Below, piece by piece: positions 7,931-15,040 of a DNA stretch of 39,661 bases. A model generated the notes under the pieces. That model had not been told where the DNA came from and made no database searches. It saw only the letters and a list, made by a program, of their open reading frames with translations. Both the position numbers and the translations under genes were made by a program. Position 1 is the first letter of the stretch. Each line of letters opens with the position of its first letter. The stretch covers positions 1 to 39,661 of the forward strand of contig DAOUMF010000084.1 in NCBI GenBank assembly GCA_034411955.1, in the 5' to 3' direction. Source of the stretch: DAOUMF01 sp034411955 (GTDB lineage: Bacteria; Chloroflexota; Dehalococcoidia; SM23-28-2; RBG-16-64-32).

Positions 7931-9097
7931 CTACACGGACAGGGTCAGCTCGTCCAGTCGCTCCGGGGCCTGCGTCAAGCTGACACATCCGTCATCCGTC
8001 ACCAATAGCGTATCAGAGTGCCGAAAACCGCCGAGCCCGGGCATGTAGATTCCGGGCTCGATGCTGACCAGCATGCCGGGGGCAAGCTCCCGGTCGTAGC
8101 CTTCGGCTATGTATGGAGCCTCGTGGCCCGTGATGCCGAAACCGTGGCCCGTCCTGTGGAGGATTCGATCGCCATATCCCCCATCGGCGATGACCTTCCT
8201 GACCGCCCTGTCAATCTCGCTCATGACGGCTCCCGGCTTCGCGAGATCGTATGCCAGGGCTCGGGCCTCGAACATGACCCCAAAGGGAGCCTTCGCTTCC
8301 TCCGGAACCCTACCAAGAAAGAAGGTCCTCTCCAGCTCCACACCGTAGCCGTCCACCTGGGCAAACACGATGGAGACGTGAGGTCCGCCCTCCTCCATCA
8401 GGGTGGATGGAGTCGGAACGAGATGCGGGTCGTGAGACAACGTCGGTGGCCAGACCGCCCCTACGACCCTTGAGACGATCAGGTTGGCATTAGGTATATC
8501 CGAGATGATCTTGGCCATCATGGCCTGTGAGACCTGACTGTATAGGATCAGCTCCGACACCCCGGGACGGCAGATCTCCAGCAGCTTCTCGTGGCCCATG
8601 CTGACGACCTGGCAGGCGTGGACGTTCCGACCTATCTCGTAGTCGGATTTGACGATCCGCACCTCCTCGATGATGTCTTCCACCACCTTGGTTCCCGGTG
8701 TCCTCTCCGCGATCCCGACCGGCATACCGGATTCGATCCCCACCCGCGCATCGTCCGGGATGAGCGGGCGATAGCGGTCCCACCAGTTCTTCCCCTGCGG
8801 TGCCGGGAACTCATGGTAGGCCACGAATTCCAGTTCGCAACGGGTTCTCGCCCTGACATGGCTCAGTTCCAGGGCCGGGGCCACCATCGTCGGCTTTCCC
8901 TCTGTCGGGATCACGAGAATGAAGGGGCGCTCGTGGACGACGTTCGCGAAGTTGGTCAGATAGTAGATGTTCACCGGATCGAAAGAGGCGTAGTAGTCAA
9001 GGCCCCGCTCGCGCATAAGGCTCCTTACGTTGCCCAGACGGGCGGCCAACTCCTCCCTATCGGGCGGCGACGTGATGGGCGCGGGTATCTCCTTCAT
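7931..9097 (-). CDS. M24-family (creatinase/Xaa-Pro peptidase fold) protein lacking most metal ligands
   Basis: This 388-residue protein has the two-domain architecture of creatinase and prolidase: an N-terminal creatinase domain (about 15-150, with YYLTNF) and a C-terminal pita-bread domain (about 160-380). Of the five usual metal ligands (D, D, H, E, E), only H318 (RTGHGFG) and E347 (SIEPGIY) remain. The others are I243, E254 (in VELERTF) and S361 (FRHSDTLLV). That pattern matches metal-independent creatinase-like hydrolases rather than aminopeptidases. The reaction is unknown; hydrolysis of a C-N bond in a small guanidino or amide compound is a reasonable inference. The SD before ATG 9097 is GGAG in a GTGAGGAGTGACC context. 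Confidence 0.85.
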   Translation of the reverse strand: MKEIPAPITSPPDREELAARLGNVRSLMRERGLDYYASFDPVNIYYLTNFANVVHERPFILVIPTEGKPTMVAPALELSHVRARTRCELEFVAYHEFPAPQGKNWWDRYRPLIPDDARVGIESGMPVGIAERTPGTKVVEDIIEEVRIVKSDYEIGRNVHACQVVSMGHEKLLEICRPGVSELILYSQVSQAMMAKIISDIPNANLIVSRVVGAVWPPTLSHDPHLVPTPSTLMEEGGPHVSIVFAQVDGYGVELERTFFLGRVPEEAKAPFGVMFEARALAYDLAKPGAVMSEIDRAVRKVIADGGYGDRILHRTGHGFGITGHEAPYIAEGYDRELAPGMLVSIEPGIYMPGLGGFRHSDTLLVTDDGCVSLTQAPERLDELTLSV

Positions 9098-9195
9098 CGG
9101 TCACTCCTCACACTGATAGTCCTGCGCCAAGGCTACTCCCATCGACCTGACCACGAACAGCCGCGAGGGCTCGTCGAGCCCCTGGGCGCTGCCCG

Positions 9196-10245
9196 TCATC
9201 CCGCTCGGAGCCATTCCAACCACCGGCCGTGCGGATTGCAGTTGGCCAGATGCACGATCTCTCGTGTGCCGCCTTCGTAGAGAGTGAGCCTCAGCTCAGA
9301 GTGTGCACCACCGGTTTGCTCCATCGAGACGAAATACAGCGGGCGAGACACGGAGAAGCTCTGCATCGTCTTCAGCAAGGTACGCAGAGCCTCGGCAGGA
9401 AACTGATTGAGCGTGTGCGTAGCGAACACACACAGGGCAGCCTGCGGTGGGGCGCCCTGAAGAAGCTCCGGCAATAGCTCACTGCCGTCCCCCTTCAAGA
9501 GGCGTGGCGGGTGCTCCTTCGCGACCTTGATGGCCGCCAGCAGTTGGTCCCGCTGCTCGACGTTCTCCGGCCAGACCAGGGCGCGGAGCCACATCACCGC
9601 GTCATCGTCTTCAACGTCGACCGGATTGAGGTCGACACCGACGGCCCCCGGCGCCCGAAGGGTGGACGATAGCTTCGGCAGGGCTACCTCGCCCCGAAGG
9701 TCGATGGATAAGCGCACTGGCGATTCAGGGGAACCCCACGTCACACGCGAGCCGTAGTCGTATCGATAGTGTTCCCAAAGGAGATTAAGACCGGCGCTTG
9801 GCCCTATCTCAATCTGAGCGAGGGGACGATCGCCGCCCAGTGCTGACACAACCGCGAACGCCGGCAGCAGGCAGGCGGAACGGCGCACGATGGTCGTCTG
9901 TACCAGGCGCGTGGAGATCAGTTGCGTCACTTCCTCCCGATGTCCCAGACAGAAATCGCGAAAGGCGTCATAGGCCCTACTCGGTGGCTTTGCGGATGGT
10001 GACAGGTCAGAGTAGTAGTCCTTGAGCCGATGGTCCGCGCCGGCCAGCAGCAGATAGTGAACTGAGCCGAAAAGCATATTCGGCGGTGGTTGTCCAGGAG
10101 AGCTGTAGGCGGCCAAGCCGATGATCTCAGGATCCTCAGCCACTGCGTACGACAACCGCTCGTAGAGCGGCGACTCGCCATGGCAGTCGTCGCCGAACCA
10201 ACGAAAGACCTGCGCCAGTGCCGCTATGCTTTTATCGGACATCAT
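9196..10245 (-). CDS. DUF2332 family protein
   Basis: This is a cytosolic protein of about 349 residues matching the DUF2332 family, which has no established function. Recognisable stretches are AQVFRWFGDDCHGESPLYERL at the start, IEIGPSAGLNLLWEHYRYDYG in the middle, GVDLNPVDVEDDDAVMWLRA, and the end NCNPHGRWLEWL. The middle has the GPSAGLNL motif that resembles a nucleotide or SAM-binding loop, and THTLNQFPAE follows in a possible methyltransferase-like core. No membrane segments or signal peptide are seen. The start is uncertain: ATG 10245, ATG 10242 and GTG 10263 are all in frame and none has a clear SD. It lies 43 bp after the Nudix gene. Confidence 0.85.
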   Translation of the reverse strand: MMSDKSIAALAQVFRWFGDDCHGESPLYERLSYAVAEDPEIIGLAAYSSPGQPPPNMLFGSVHYLLLAGADHRLKDYYSDLSPSAKPPSRAYDAFRDFCLGHREEVTQLISTRLVQTTIVRRSACLLPAFAVVSALGGDRPLAQIEIGPSAGLNLLWEHYRYDYGSRVTWGSPESPVRLSIDLRGEVALPKLSSTLRAPGAVGVDLNPVDVEDDDAVMWLRALVWPENVEQRDQLLAAIKVAKEHPPRLLKGDGSELLPELLQGAPPQAALCVFATHTLNQFPAEALRTLLKTMQSFSVSRPLYFVSMEQTGGAHSELRLTLYEGGTREIVHLANCNPHGRWLEWLRAG

Positions 10246-10288
10246 TCGCCAGCAGCCCGCCACCTACCGCTGAGCAGTCGTTCTCACG

Positions 10289-10807
10289 CTACGGTACGCC
10301 ACGTTCACATGCCTCTCGCCGGAGCATGTCAATGACCAGCCTATCGCCTTCGAAAGCCAGTTCCGCAGGAGCGGCGTCAAGGGGGAAGAACGCCAGCTCC
10401 CTCACACCCTTGCCAGGGGCCAGTTCGCCGCCGACGACGCGGCCCCGAAACCATATCCCAAGCACCGGTCGATGAGCCACCTCGAAGCTGGAGTGGACGA
10501 ATTCGACCCCTCCCACCTCAACCTCAAGGCCTGTCTCCTCGCGGAACTCGCGACGGGCCGCCGCCTGCACGCTCTCATCGATCTCTACGTATCCGCAGGG
10601 TATGCACCACATGCCGTCGAACAGGGAGCTCCGGCGGCGAACGAGGAGGATCTGCCCTCCTTCGATCAGCACAACCGCGACCCCCGGCAGCGGGTTTCGA
10701 TAGAAGATATAGCCGCAGAAGCGGCAGGTCAGGCGCGTCCTGCCGTCTTGGTCACGCGGCGTGAGCTCTCCAGAGCAGCGGGGACAGAAGCGGATCTGGG
10801 GTTCCAT
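10289..10807 (-). CDS. Nudix hydrolase with N-terminal zinc ribbon
   Basis: This is a 172-residue hydrolase of nucleoside-diphosphate-linked compounds. An N-terminal zinc ribbon (C8, C11, C28, C31) precedes a Nudix domain. The Nudix box is complete: G72, E78, R86-E87-F88, E90-E91, G93-L94, fitting GX5EX7REUXEEXGU. The zinc ribbon recalls NudC-type NADH/NAD-capped RNA pyrophosphatases, but the SQPWPFPxS motif diagnostic of NudC is absent, so the substrate is open. I chose ATG 10807 because AGGAAGGG lies about 10 nt upstream; the in-frame TTG at 10813 is less likely. It is the first gene of a minus-strand run with DUF2332. Confidence 0.92.
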   Translation of the reverse strand: MEPQIRFCPRCSGELTPRDQDGRTRLTCRFCGYIFYRNPLPGVAVVLIEGGQILLVRRRSSLFDGMWCIPCGYVEIDESVQAAARREFREETGLEVEVGGVEFVHSSFEVAHRPVLGIWFRGRVVGGELAPGKGVRELAFFPLDAAPAELAFEGDRLVIDMLRREACERGVP

Positions 10808-10958
10808 CGGCAACCGCCCTTCCTGGCGCAGAAAGCATAGCGCCGAGGGGGAGGGCAGTCAAAGGACGAGCCTTCTTGCAGCGCCGGGATATGCGAGGCT
10901 CCCCCGGCTCATCTATGCGGCGGGCTAGGTCTATGCCCCACAGACTAGATCACAAGCC

Positions 10959-11170
10959 TCAACCTGATCGTATGGTCGCCACACCATCGATCTCGACAAG
11001 TGCCTCTTGTACGAAAAGACCGCTCACGACAAGGAACGTCATCGCCGGGAAATGACCGCCGAAAACATCGCGAAATGCCCGGCCGATCTCCCGGAGGTTG
11101 GACATGTAGGCCTGGCGATCAGTGACGAACGTAGCGGCGTGGCCCTTCAGCGAGAGCGTAGCAGGCTGAA
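10959..11170 (-). pseudogene. RidA/YjgF-family remnant, C-terminal part only
   Basis: Directly after the DUF1059 stop, a frame without a start codon encodes about 70 residues. They include TFVTDRQAYMSNLREIGRAF, then FPAMTFLVVSGL and ALVEIDGVA before TGA at 10959. This is the last half of a RidA (reactive enamine/imine deaminase) protein; the ALVEIDGVA end is the family hallmark. The N-terminal half and SD are missing. A deletion joining it to the DUF1059 gene is the simplest explanation. It is too short to form the RidA trimer active site. Confidence 0.7.
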
Positions 11171-11353
11171 CTACTCGTGCCTGATCAGGGACATCAGCTT
11201 CTGCTTCTGGTCCTCCGGCATGGTGGCGACGTCCATGCCGTGCGCCTCCTTGCCGTGAGCAGCTAGCTTCTCCTGCAACTCCACCATCGTGTCGGCACGC
11301 AGGACGGCATCGCAGTCAGTCCCGGTGTCCCGGCATGCTACGACGTAGGCCAT
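11171..11353 (-). CDS. DUF1059 family small protein
   Basis: This 60-residue protein matches DUF1059: it begins MAYVVACRDTGTDCDAVLRA, has a central ELQEKLAAHGKEAHGMD, and closes with a short charged helix. The two N-terminal cysteines (C7, C14) are the conserved family pair. Function is unknown. ATG 11353 follows AGAAGGAGG, a strong SD. It is downstream of the SnoaL-like gene on the same strand, 224 bp away, and its stop abuts the RidA remnant. Confidence 0.85.
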   Translation of the reverse strand: MAYVVACRDTGTDCDAVLRADTMVELQEKLAAHGKEAHGMDVATMPEDQKQKLMSLIRHE

Positions 11354-11516
11354 CGTCGTCCTCCTTCTGGCTCGGGGTGTCGCTGGCTATCACTGAGTGG
11401 CCCTGACCGTTCCAAGCTGTGCGCTCAGGGTCCGGAATCAACGAATGGCAACCCGCTCAGCAGTAGTTGACTACCTGAAGGCAGCCTGCGCATCGCCTTC
11501 CCGCCTCGCCCGCCCA

Positions 11517-11548
11517 GTGGAGCGGCTGACCGGCGCCCGCTGCTCCAC
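11517..11548. terminator. Inverted repeat downstream of the SnoaL-like gene
   Basis: A 10-bp stem (GTGGAGCGGC with GCTGCTCCAC, one G-U pair) closes a 12-nt loop, 30 bp beyond the stop of the SnoaL-like gene. There is no U-tract, so it could be an attenuating hairpin or mRNA stabiliser rather than an intrinsic terminator. Nothing else was recognised in the 224 bp between the flanking genes. Confidence 0.35.
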
Positions 11549-11577
11549 CGAGGCTACCCGCTGTCGAAGTCGTATGC

Positions 11578-11979
11578 CTATCGCTTCGGGGTCGCCTTCA
11601 CAGCGAAGGTCTGAGCCAAGATCTTGCCGTCATGAATCCAGAACGTGTCCGTCCCTAGCTCGTAAACGTTATCCGCCGTCTCTGCTGACCAGGTGATGTA
11701 GGCAGTCTCCCCATCGATGACCCTCTGGCCCATTCTGAAGGAAGCGCCTGGCTTGCTGAACTCCGCGATGAACGCCTCGAACAGTGGCGCCATCTGCACT
11801 GAGCCGCGCAGAACCGTGCCATCGGGGGTTATCATGACTGAGTCATTCGTGTAGTCTTGCAGGATGCCGCTCAGGTCTCCTGCCTCGAAGGCCTGGAGGT
11901 GGTGGTCGAGGACATCTTCGGTGGACTTCGCCACTGGATCACGGACACCCACTGCTACTTCTACTTGGTTCCTGGGCAC
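11578..11979 (-). CDS. SnoaL-like/NTF2-fold protein
   Basis: This 133-residue protein has the cone-shaped NTF2 fold used by polyketide cyclases, dehydratases and small stress proteins. It shows VLDHHLQAFEAGDLSGILQD, YTNDSVMITPDGTVLRG, AYITWSAE and a final DTFWIHDGKILAQTF, the usual SnoaL-like progression. I chose GTG 11979 (VPRNQVEV) because AAAGGAG lies about 11 nt upstream; the longer frame from 12042 reads through an SD and is low-complexity. It is 91 bp after the FAD oxidoreductase in the same run. Its partner genes (flavin oxidase, ABM-like and AhpD-like proteins) suggest small-molecule oxidation; no substrate is evident. Confidence 0.8.
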   Translation of the reverse strand: MPRNQVEVAVGVRDPVAKSTEDVLDHHLQAFEAGDLSGILQDYTNDSVMITPDGTVLRGSVQMAPLFEAFIAEFSKPGASFRMGQRVIDGETAYITWSAETADNVYELGTDTFWIHDGKILAQTFAVKATPKR

Positions 11980-12070
11980 TGTAGGATCGCTCCTTTCACT
12001 CGCGCTGGGCCTTGGGGATAGTCGCCGCGGGAGACACGGCAATGTCCTGACTCTTCCCCGAGTCGGGAAG

Positions 12071-13486
12071 TCAAACCTTTGGCTTGGTGTTCCCGTTCAC
12101 GTGGAAGAGGTTAGTCGGGTCGTACTTGTTCTTCAGAGCGGCTAGGCGGTCATAGTTGCCGCCGTAGGCGGACCTCTGATGGCTCTCGCCTCCCTCCTCA
12201 AACCCGGGGAAGTTGACGTACAGCCCGCCCGTAGAGAAGCGCTGCATGTCGGTCCACGCTGACCGAGTCCAGAAGATGTTCATCTCGTCGTCCTTTGGGT
12301 CGTCCCAGTTGGACTCGAACGTGAGCATATAGGGGGCCTCTCGGTGCACGAAGGCCGTGTCGGGGCGGGAGCGACTGATGGCGCCTCCCAGCAGCCACAG
12401 GTCGATCGTCGTCAGCGGGGACGGGCACGTGGCCACGTGCCCCAGGACACCATCGATGGCTTCATCACTGAGGTCTTCCAGATAGAGGGACTTCCAGTAG
12501 TAGCGGCGGCCGCTGGGATAGTCCTCGTCGAAGAACTTTTGGGCTTCCACGTACAGCATCACGCTGCTGAAGTCCGCCAGAGGGCTGGCGAACTCCCGCA
12601 CGGGCCGCAGCACCCGCTGGCCGTCCTCGGGGGATCCTGTGTAGGCGCCCACGAGCGCAAGGAACCTCTCCCCGTGAATGGCGTCAGGAAACGGCTCGCT
12701 GCTGGGGATAGTGCCGAAGACGCCCACCAGATTCACCTCGTCTGGTGCGTCATCCGCGTACTCGCGGAAGGAGCGCAGAACCTCCCGCGCCTGGGAGTAG
12801 GGGTAGAAGACGGCGCTGAAGAACACATCGGGCCCCAGGGGTTGCGCCCGAAACTGGAACGAGGTGACCACCCCGAAGCCACCACCGCCGCCGCGCAGCG
12901 CCCAGAAGAGATCGGCGTTCTCTTTCTCGCTGGCGGTCAGCAGCCGGCCGTCCGCCGTCACGATGTCCGCCGAGACCAGGTTGTCGCAGCTCAGTCCGTG
13001 CTTTCTGCGCATCCAGCCCAGTCCCCCGCCCAGGGTCAGGCCGGCGACGCCCGTATCCGAGACCACGCCGGCGGGGACCGCCAGTCCAAAGGCCTGCGTC
13101 TCCCAGTCCAGGTCTCCGAGGCGCGCTCCGCCCTCCGCACGAACCGTCCGGGAGACAGGATCCACCCGGACGCTGTTCATCTCGGAGAGGTCGATGGTGA
13201 GCCCTCCGTCCGACATGGCGGTACCGGCCACGTTGTGGCCCCCGCCGCGGACAGCGACAGGCAGTCCCTGGTCACGGGCGAACCGGACAGCGCTCATGAC
13301 ATCGGCGACGCCGATGCAGCGGGCGATCAGGGCCGGGCGCTTGTCGATCACTCCGTTCCAGACTCTGCGCGCGGCATCATATCCCTCATCGCCTGGGGCC
13401 AGAAGCTCGCCACGCAGGGCTGCCTTGAATTCCTGAACGGTTTGCTCGTTGAGGGTCGTGGCTTTGGTGGCCTGGGGCGCTACCAT
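12071..13486 (-). CDS. FAD-linked oxidoreductase, berberine bridge enzyme-like, bicovalent flavin
   Basis: This is a 471-residue flavoprotein oxidase with an N-terminal PP-loop FAD domain (about 45-220) and a C-terminal BBE segment. H84 in VRGGGHNVAGTA and C167 in KHGLSCDNL occupy the two positions that form the bicovalent 8-alpha-His / 6-Cys flavin link in this family. The end AYGGNYDRLAALKNKYDPTN is the standard BBE motif. No Sec or Tat signal is present, so it appears cytosolic. Family members oxidise alcohols, sugars or ring systems with oxygen or other acceptors. ATG 13486 follows GGAGG. The neighbours on both sides are small redox or cyclase-like proteins, so it is probably the core oxidase of this operon. 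Confidence 0.93.
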   Translation of the reverse strand: MVAPQATKATTLNEQTVQEFKAALRGELLAPGDEGYDAARRVWNGVIDKRPALIARCIGVADVMSAVRFARDQGLPVAVRGGGHNVAGTAMSDGGLTIDLSEMNSVRVDPVSRTVRAEGGARLGDLDWETQAFGLAVPAGVVSDTGVAGLTLGGGLGWMRRKHGLSCDNLVSADIVTADGRLLTASEKENADLFWALRGGGGGFGVVTSFQFRAQPLGPDVFFSAVFYPYSQAREVLRSFREYADDAPDEVNLVGVFGTIPSSEPFPDAIHGERFLALVGAYTGSPEDGQRVLRPVREFASPLADFSSVMLYVEAQKFFDEDYPSGRRYYWKSLYLEDLSDEAIDGVLGHVATCPSPLTTIDLWLLGGAISRSRPDTAFVHREAPYMLTFESNWDDPKDDEMNIFWTRSAWTDMQRFSTGGLYVNFPGFEEGGESHQRSAYGGNYDRLAALKNKYDPTNLFHVNGNTKPKV

Positions 13487-13580
13487 GATTCGATATCCTC
13501 CGTTCCCAAAGGTACTGGTCGCTTGACGTGACCCTGGCCCTGACAGCCTGCAACGTTATTGCTGCCCTCGCCGCGCGGTC

Positions 13581-13886
13581 CTAGGCCATCGACTCCCGTT
13601 CCAGCGTGCCGTCGAACCACTCCGGGTCGGCGACCAGATTGGACCGCAGGTCGCGGAACCAAGTGTCCTGCTCCGGCCGATTCGAGTTCTTCACGTAGTT
13701 CCCGTTGTTGTCCCAGCGGACAACCCCCATGAACTCGTCGGGGTCGACGTTGCTGGTGACCAGGATCGACTGCTCGAATCCGGTCGCCTTCGGCTTCTCG
13801 TCGCGCTCCCACTTCTCGAAGTGGTCGAGGACGGGTTGCCGTCTCCCAGGCAGAGCCTTGAAGCGGAACAGGGTCATGTGTGGCAT
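13581..13886 (-). CDS. Antibiotic-biosynthesis-monooxygenase-like dimeric alpha/beta-barrel protein
   Basis: This is a 101-residue protein starting MPHMTLFRFKALPGRRQPVL. It has the layout of ABM/dimeric ferredoxin-like proteins: strand MTLFRFK, helix DHFEKWERDEKP, strand FEQSILVTS, then the DPDEFMGVVRWDN strand turn. ATG 13886 follows AAAGGAG; the longer open frame begins in non-coding-looking sequence. Such proteins are cofactor-free monooxygenases, heme-binding or stress proteins; which of these applies here is not visible. It sits between the AhpD-like gene and the flavin oxidase. Confidence 0.72.
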   Translation of the reverse strand: MPHMTLFRFKALPGRRQPVLDHFEKWERDEKPKATGFEQSILVTSNVDPDEFMGVVRWDNNGNYVKNSNRPEQDTWFRDLRSNLVADPEWFDGTLERESMA

Positions 13887-13957
13887 GATGGACTCCTTTC
13901 TCTGAACCAAGAGGCTGGCGGGGCCGGTACCCGGCCCCGCCAGGGTCATGTGTCTGG

Positions 13958-14353
13958 CTACACCTTTGCGAGATGGGCTCGACGCACGTGCTCGCAGGCC
14001 TGGAGGACCTCAGCCTTGAACTCGTCATAGTCGAGCTGAAGGCCGTTCACGTATGCGCTCCAGCCCGCACTGGACTTCGCGTAGTGAACGGCGTCCTCGA
14101 TCTCGGCTTCGGTGGCGCCGTTCAGCTTGGCGAGTTCCGTGTGGTAGAAGGCGCAGTAGCGGCACTTCGTGATCCCCGCGATGGCCACGCCGATGAGCTC
14201 GCGGTACTTATTTGGAATTGGCCCGTCCTCAAGCTGGACGCGCTTGAAGAGCTCCCACTCGGCCGCCAGAGACGAGTCCGGAACGGCCCTGAACATGCTG
14301 GGAACCAGGCCGAACACCTCTTCGATCTGGCTGTAAACCTCTTGTCGGGTCAT
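13958..14353 (-). CDS. Carboxymuconolactone decarboxylase / AhpD-like protein
   Basis: This 131-residue protein of the CMD family carries the AhpD redox motif: E52, then C64-x-x-C67 and H71 in TKCRYCAFYHTELAKLNGA. In AhpD these residues form a thiol relay that reduces peroxiredoxin AhpC. The remainder (EAEIEDAVHYAKSSAGWSAY) fits the CMD helical bundle. SD AAAGGAGG precedes ATG 14353. It is probably a peroxide or thiol detoxification partner for the flavin oxidase downstream in the run, since such oxidases generate hydrogen peroxide; that link is inference. Confidence 0.9.
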   Translation of the reverse strand: MTRQEVYSQIEEVFGLVPSMFRAVPDSSLAAEWELFKRVQLEDGPIPNKYRELIGVAIAGITKCRYCAFYHTELAKLNGATEAEIEDAVHYAKSSAGWSAYVNGLQLDYDEFKAEVLQACEHVRRAHLAKV

Positions 14354-14380
14354 GGTCGCGAACCTCCTTTGATTGAGCCC

Positions 14381-14601
14381 TTAGTCGGGCACCACGTTGA
14401 TCTGCTCGTTGCTCGCCACGAATGCACTTGCTACATACACGCCCTCCAACCAGCCGAAAGACCTCGGCGAAACGTCATGGTGGCTAGCATGATGTCGGTG
14501 TCGACACAGCGACCGCCTCCAGCCGCTGGGCGGCAGGCTGCCGCCCCAGCACCTGCGCCTTGCGGGACAGGCGGCGCACGAACACGGCTCCCTCAGGATT
14601 C
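14381..14601 (-). other. Gap between small ORF and AhpD-like gene; possible coding remnant
   Basis: No complete gene is supported. The last part on the minus strand reads SFGWLEGVYVASAFVASNEQ and then INVVPD before TAG, which looks protein-like, whereas the upstream part of the same frame is Arg/Cys/His-rich and not. It may be the tail of a decayed gene; I do not recognise the family. Confidence 0.25.
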
Positions 14602-14802
14602 CTAGTGAACCCGCTGGCTGGGTGTGCCTTCGCTTCGCCGATTGCTTAGGCACATGGCCACCTGCTCCCCCACACGCCTCCAGCCACCGAGCACACTCGC
14701 GGGCTCAGGGAATCTTCCCATGTGGGGCCGCGCCTGCCTGGCCTCCTCATGACGTTCCCGTCCAATCGCCTTGACCAGCTCATCGGTGATGATGACGCCC
14801 AT
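14602..14802 (-). CDS. Small hypothetical protein
   Basis: This is a 66-residue frame beginning MGVIITDELVKAIGRERHEE, followed by ARQARPHMGRF and GGWRRVGEQVA. The charged amphipathic helix followed by a GWRRVGEQ segment resembles the many small uncharacterised proteins of high-GC bacteria that consist of a basic helix and a short membrane-proximal segment. ATG 14802 has GAGG 9 nt upstream. A good promoter lies about 70 bp upstream of it, so it would be the first gene of the run leading to the AhpD-like and flavin oxidase genes. I do not recognise a family. Confidence 0.45.
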   Translation of the reverse strand: MGVIITDELVKAIGRERHEEARQARPHMGRFPEPASVLGGWRRVGEQVAMCLSNRRSEGTPSQRVH

Positions 14803-14860
14803 TGAACATCCTCAATTCACTTATCCTCTGCCCTGTTGTATGCGCGGGGCGAAAGGAGAC

Positions 14861-14876
14861 GTTAGGTGATACTAAC
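14861..14876. promoter_or_regulatory. Inverted repeat at the transcription start, candidate operator
   Basis: The sequence GTTAGGTGATACTAAC has perfect 5-bp arms around a 6-bp centre and overlaps the predicted start of transcription from the adjacent minus-strand promoter. This is a typical position for a repressor site. No regulator gene is adjacent. Confidence 0.35.
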
Positions 14877-14878
14877 TG

Positions 14879-14907
14879 AGTGTATCTGCTTGGACATAGC
14901 AAGTCAA
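14879..14907 (-). promoter_or_regulatory. Sigma70-type promoter for the 14.8-11.2 kb operon
   Basis: On the minus strand, TTGACT (14907-14902) is followed after exactly 17 nt by TACACT (14884-14879). The first start codon downstream is ATG 14802. Both hexamers match the consensus at four or five positions. Confidence 0.5.
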
Positions 14908-14950
14908 TAGGGTAGCGCAACTTCTTTCACTTGGTCTCGGCGGGAATAAT

Positions 14951-15040
14951 CTAGGCCTCGGGGCTTCTGCGCTTTCGCCTGGCCAGGCCAAACAGGATCA
15001 GCAGCACGATGACCAGCGCCGCGGGGCCGCCCGACGCCGG
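14951..15040 (-). other. Transmembrane tail in frame with, but separated by TAG from, the Gfo/Idh gene
   Basis: After the TAG stop (15043-15041) of the oxidoreductase, the same frame continues for 29 codons: PASGGPAALVIVLL, then ILFGLARRKRRSPEA, ending in TAG. A glycine/proline linker, a 12-14-residue hydrophobic stretch and a basic tail look like a membrane anchor (as in LPXTG-like or archaeosortase-like tails). It may be a remnant, a stop-readthrough extension or coincidence. Confidence 0.35.

Noticed and set aside
12344..13531. 395-codon plus-strand open frame opposite the flavin oxidase
   Set aside because: It is antisense to a gene with full BBE family motifs; the product is Arg/Gly/His-rich without domains, as expected from GC-rich codon bias.
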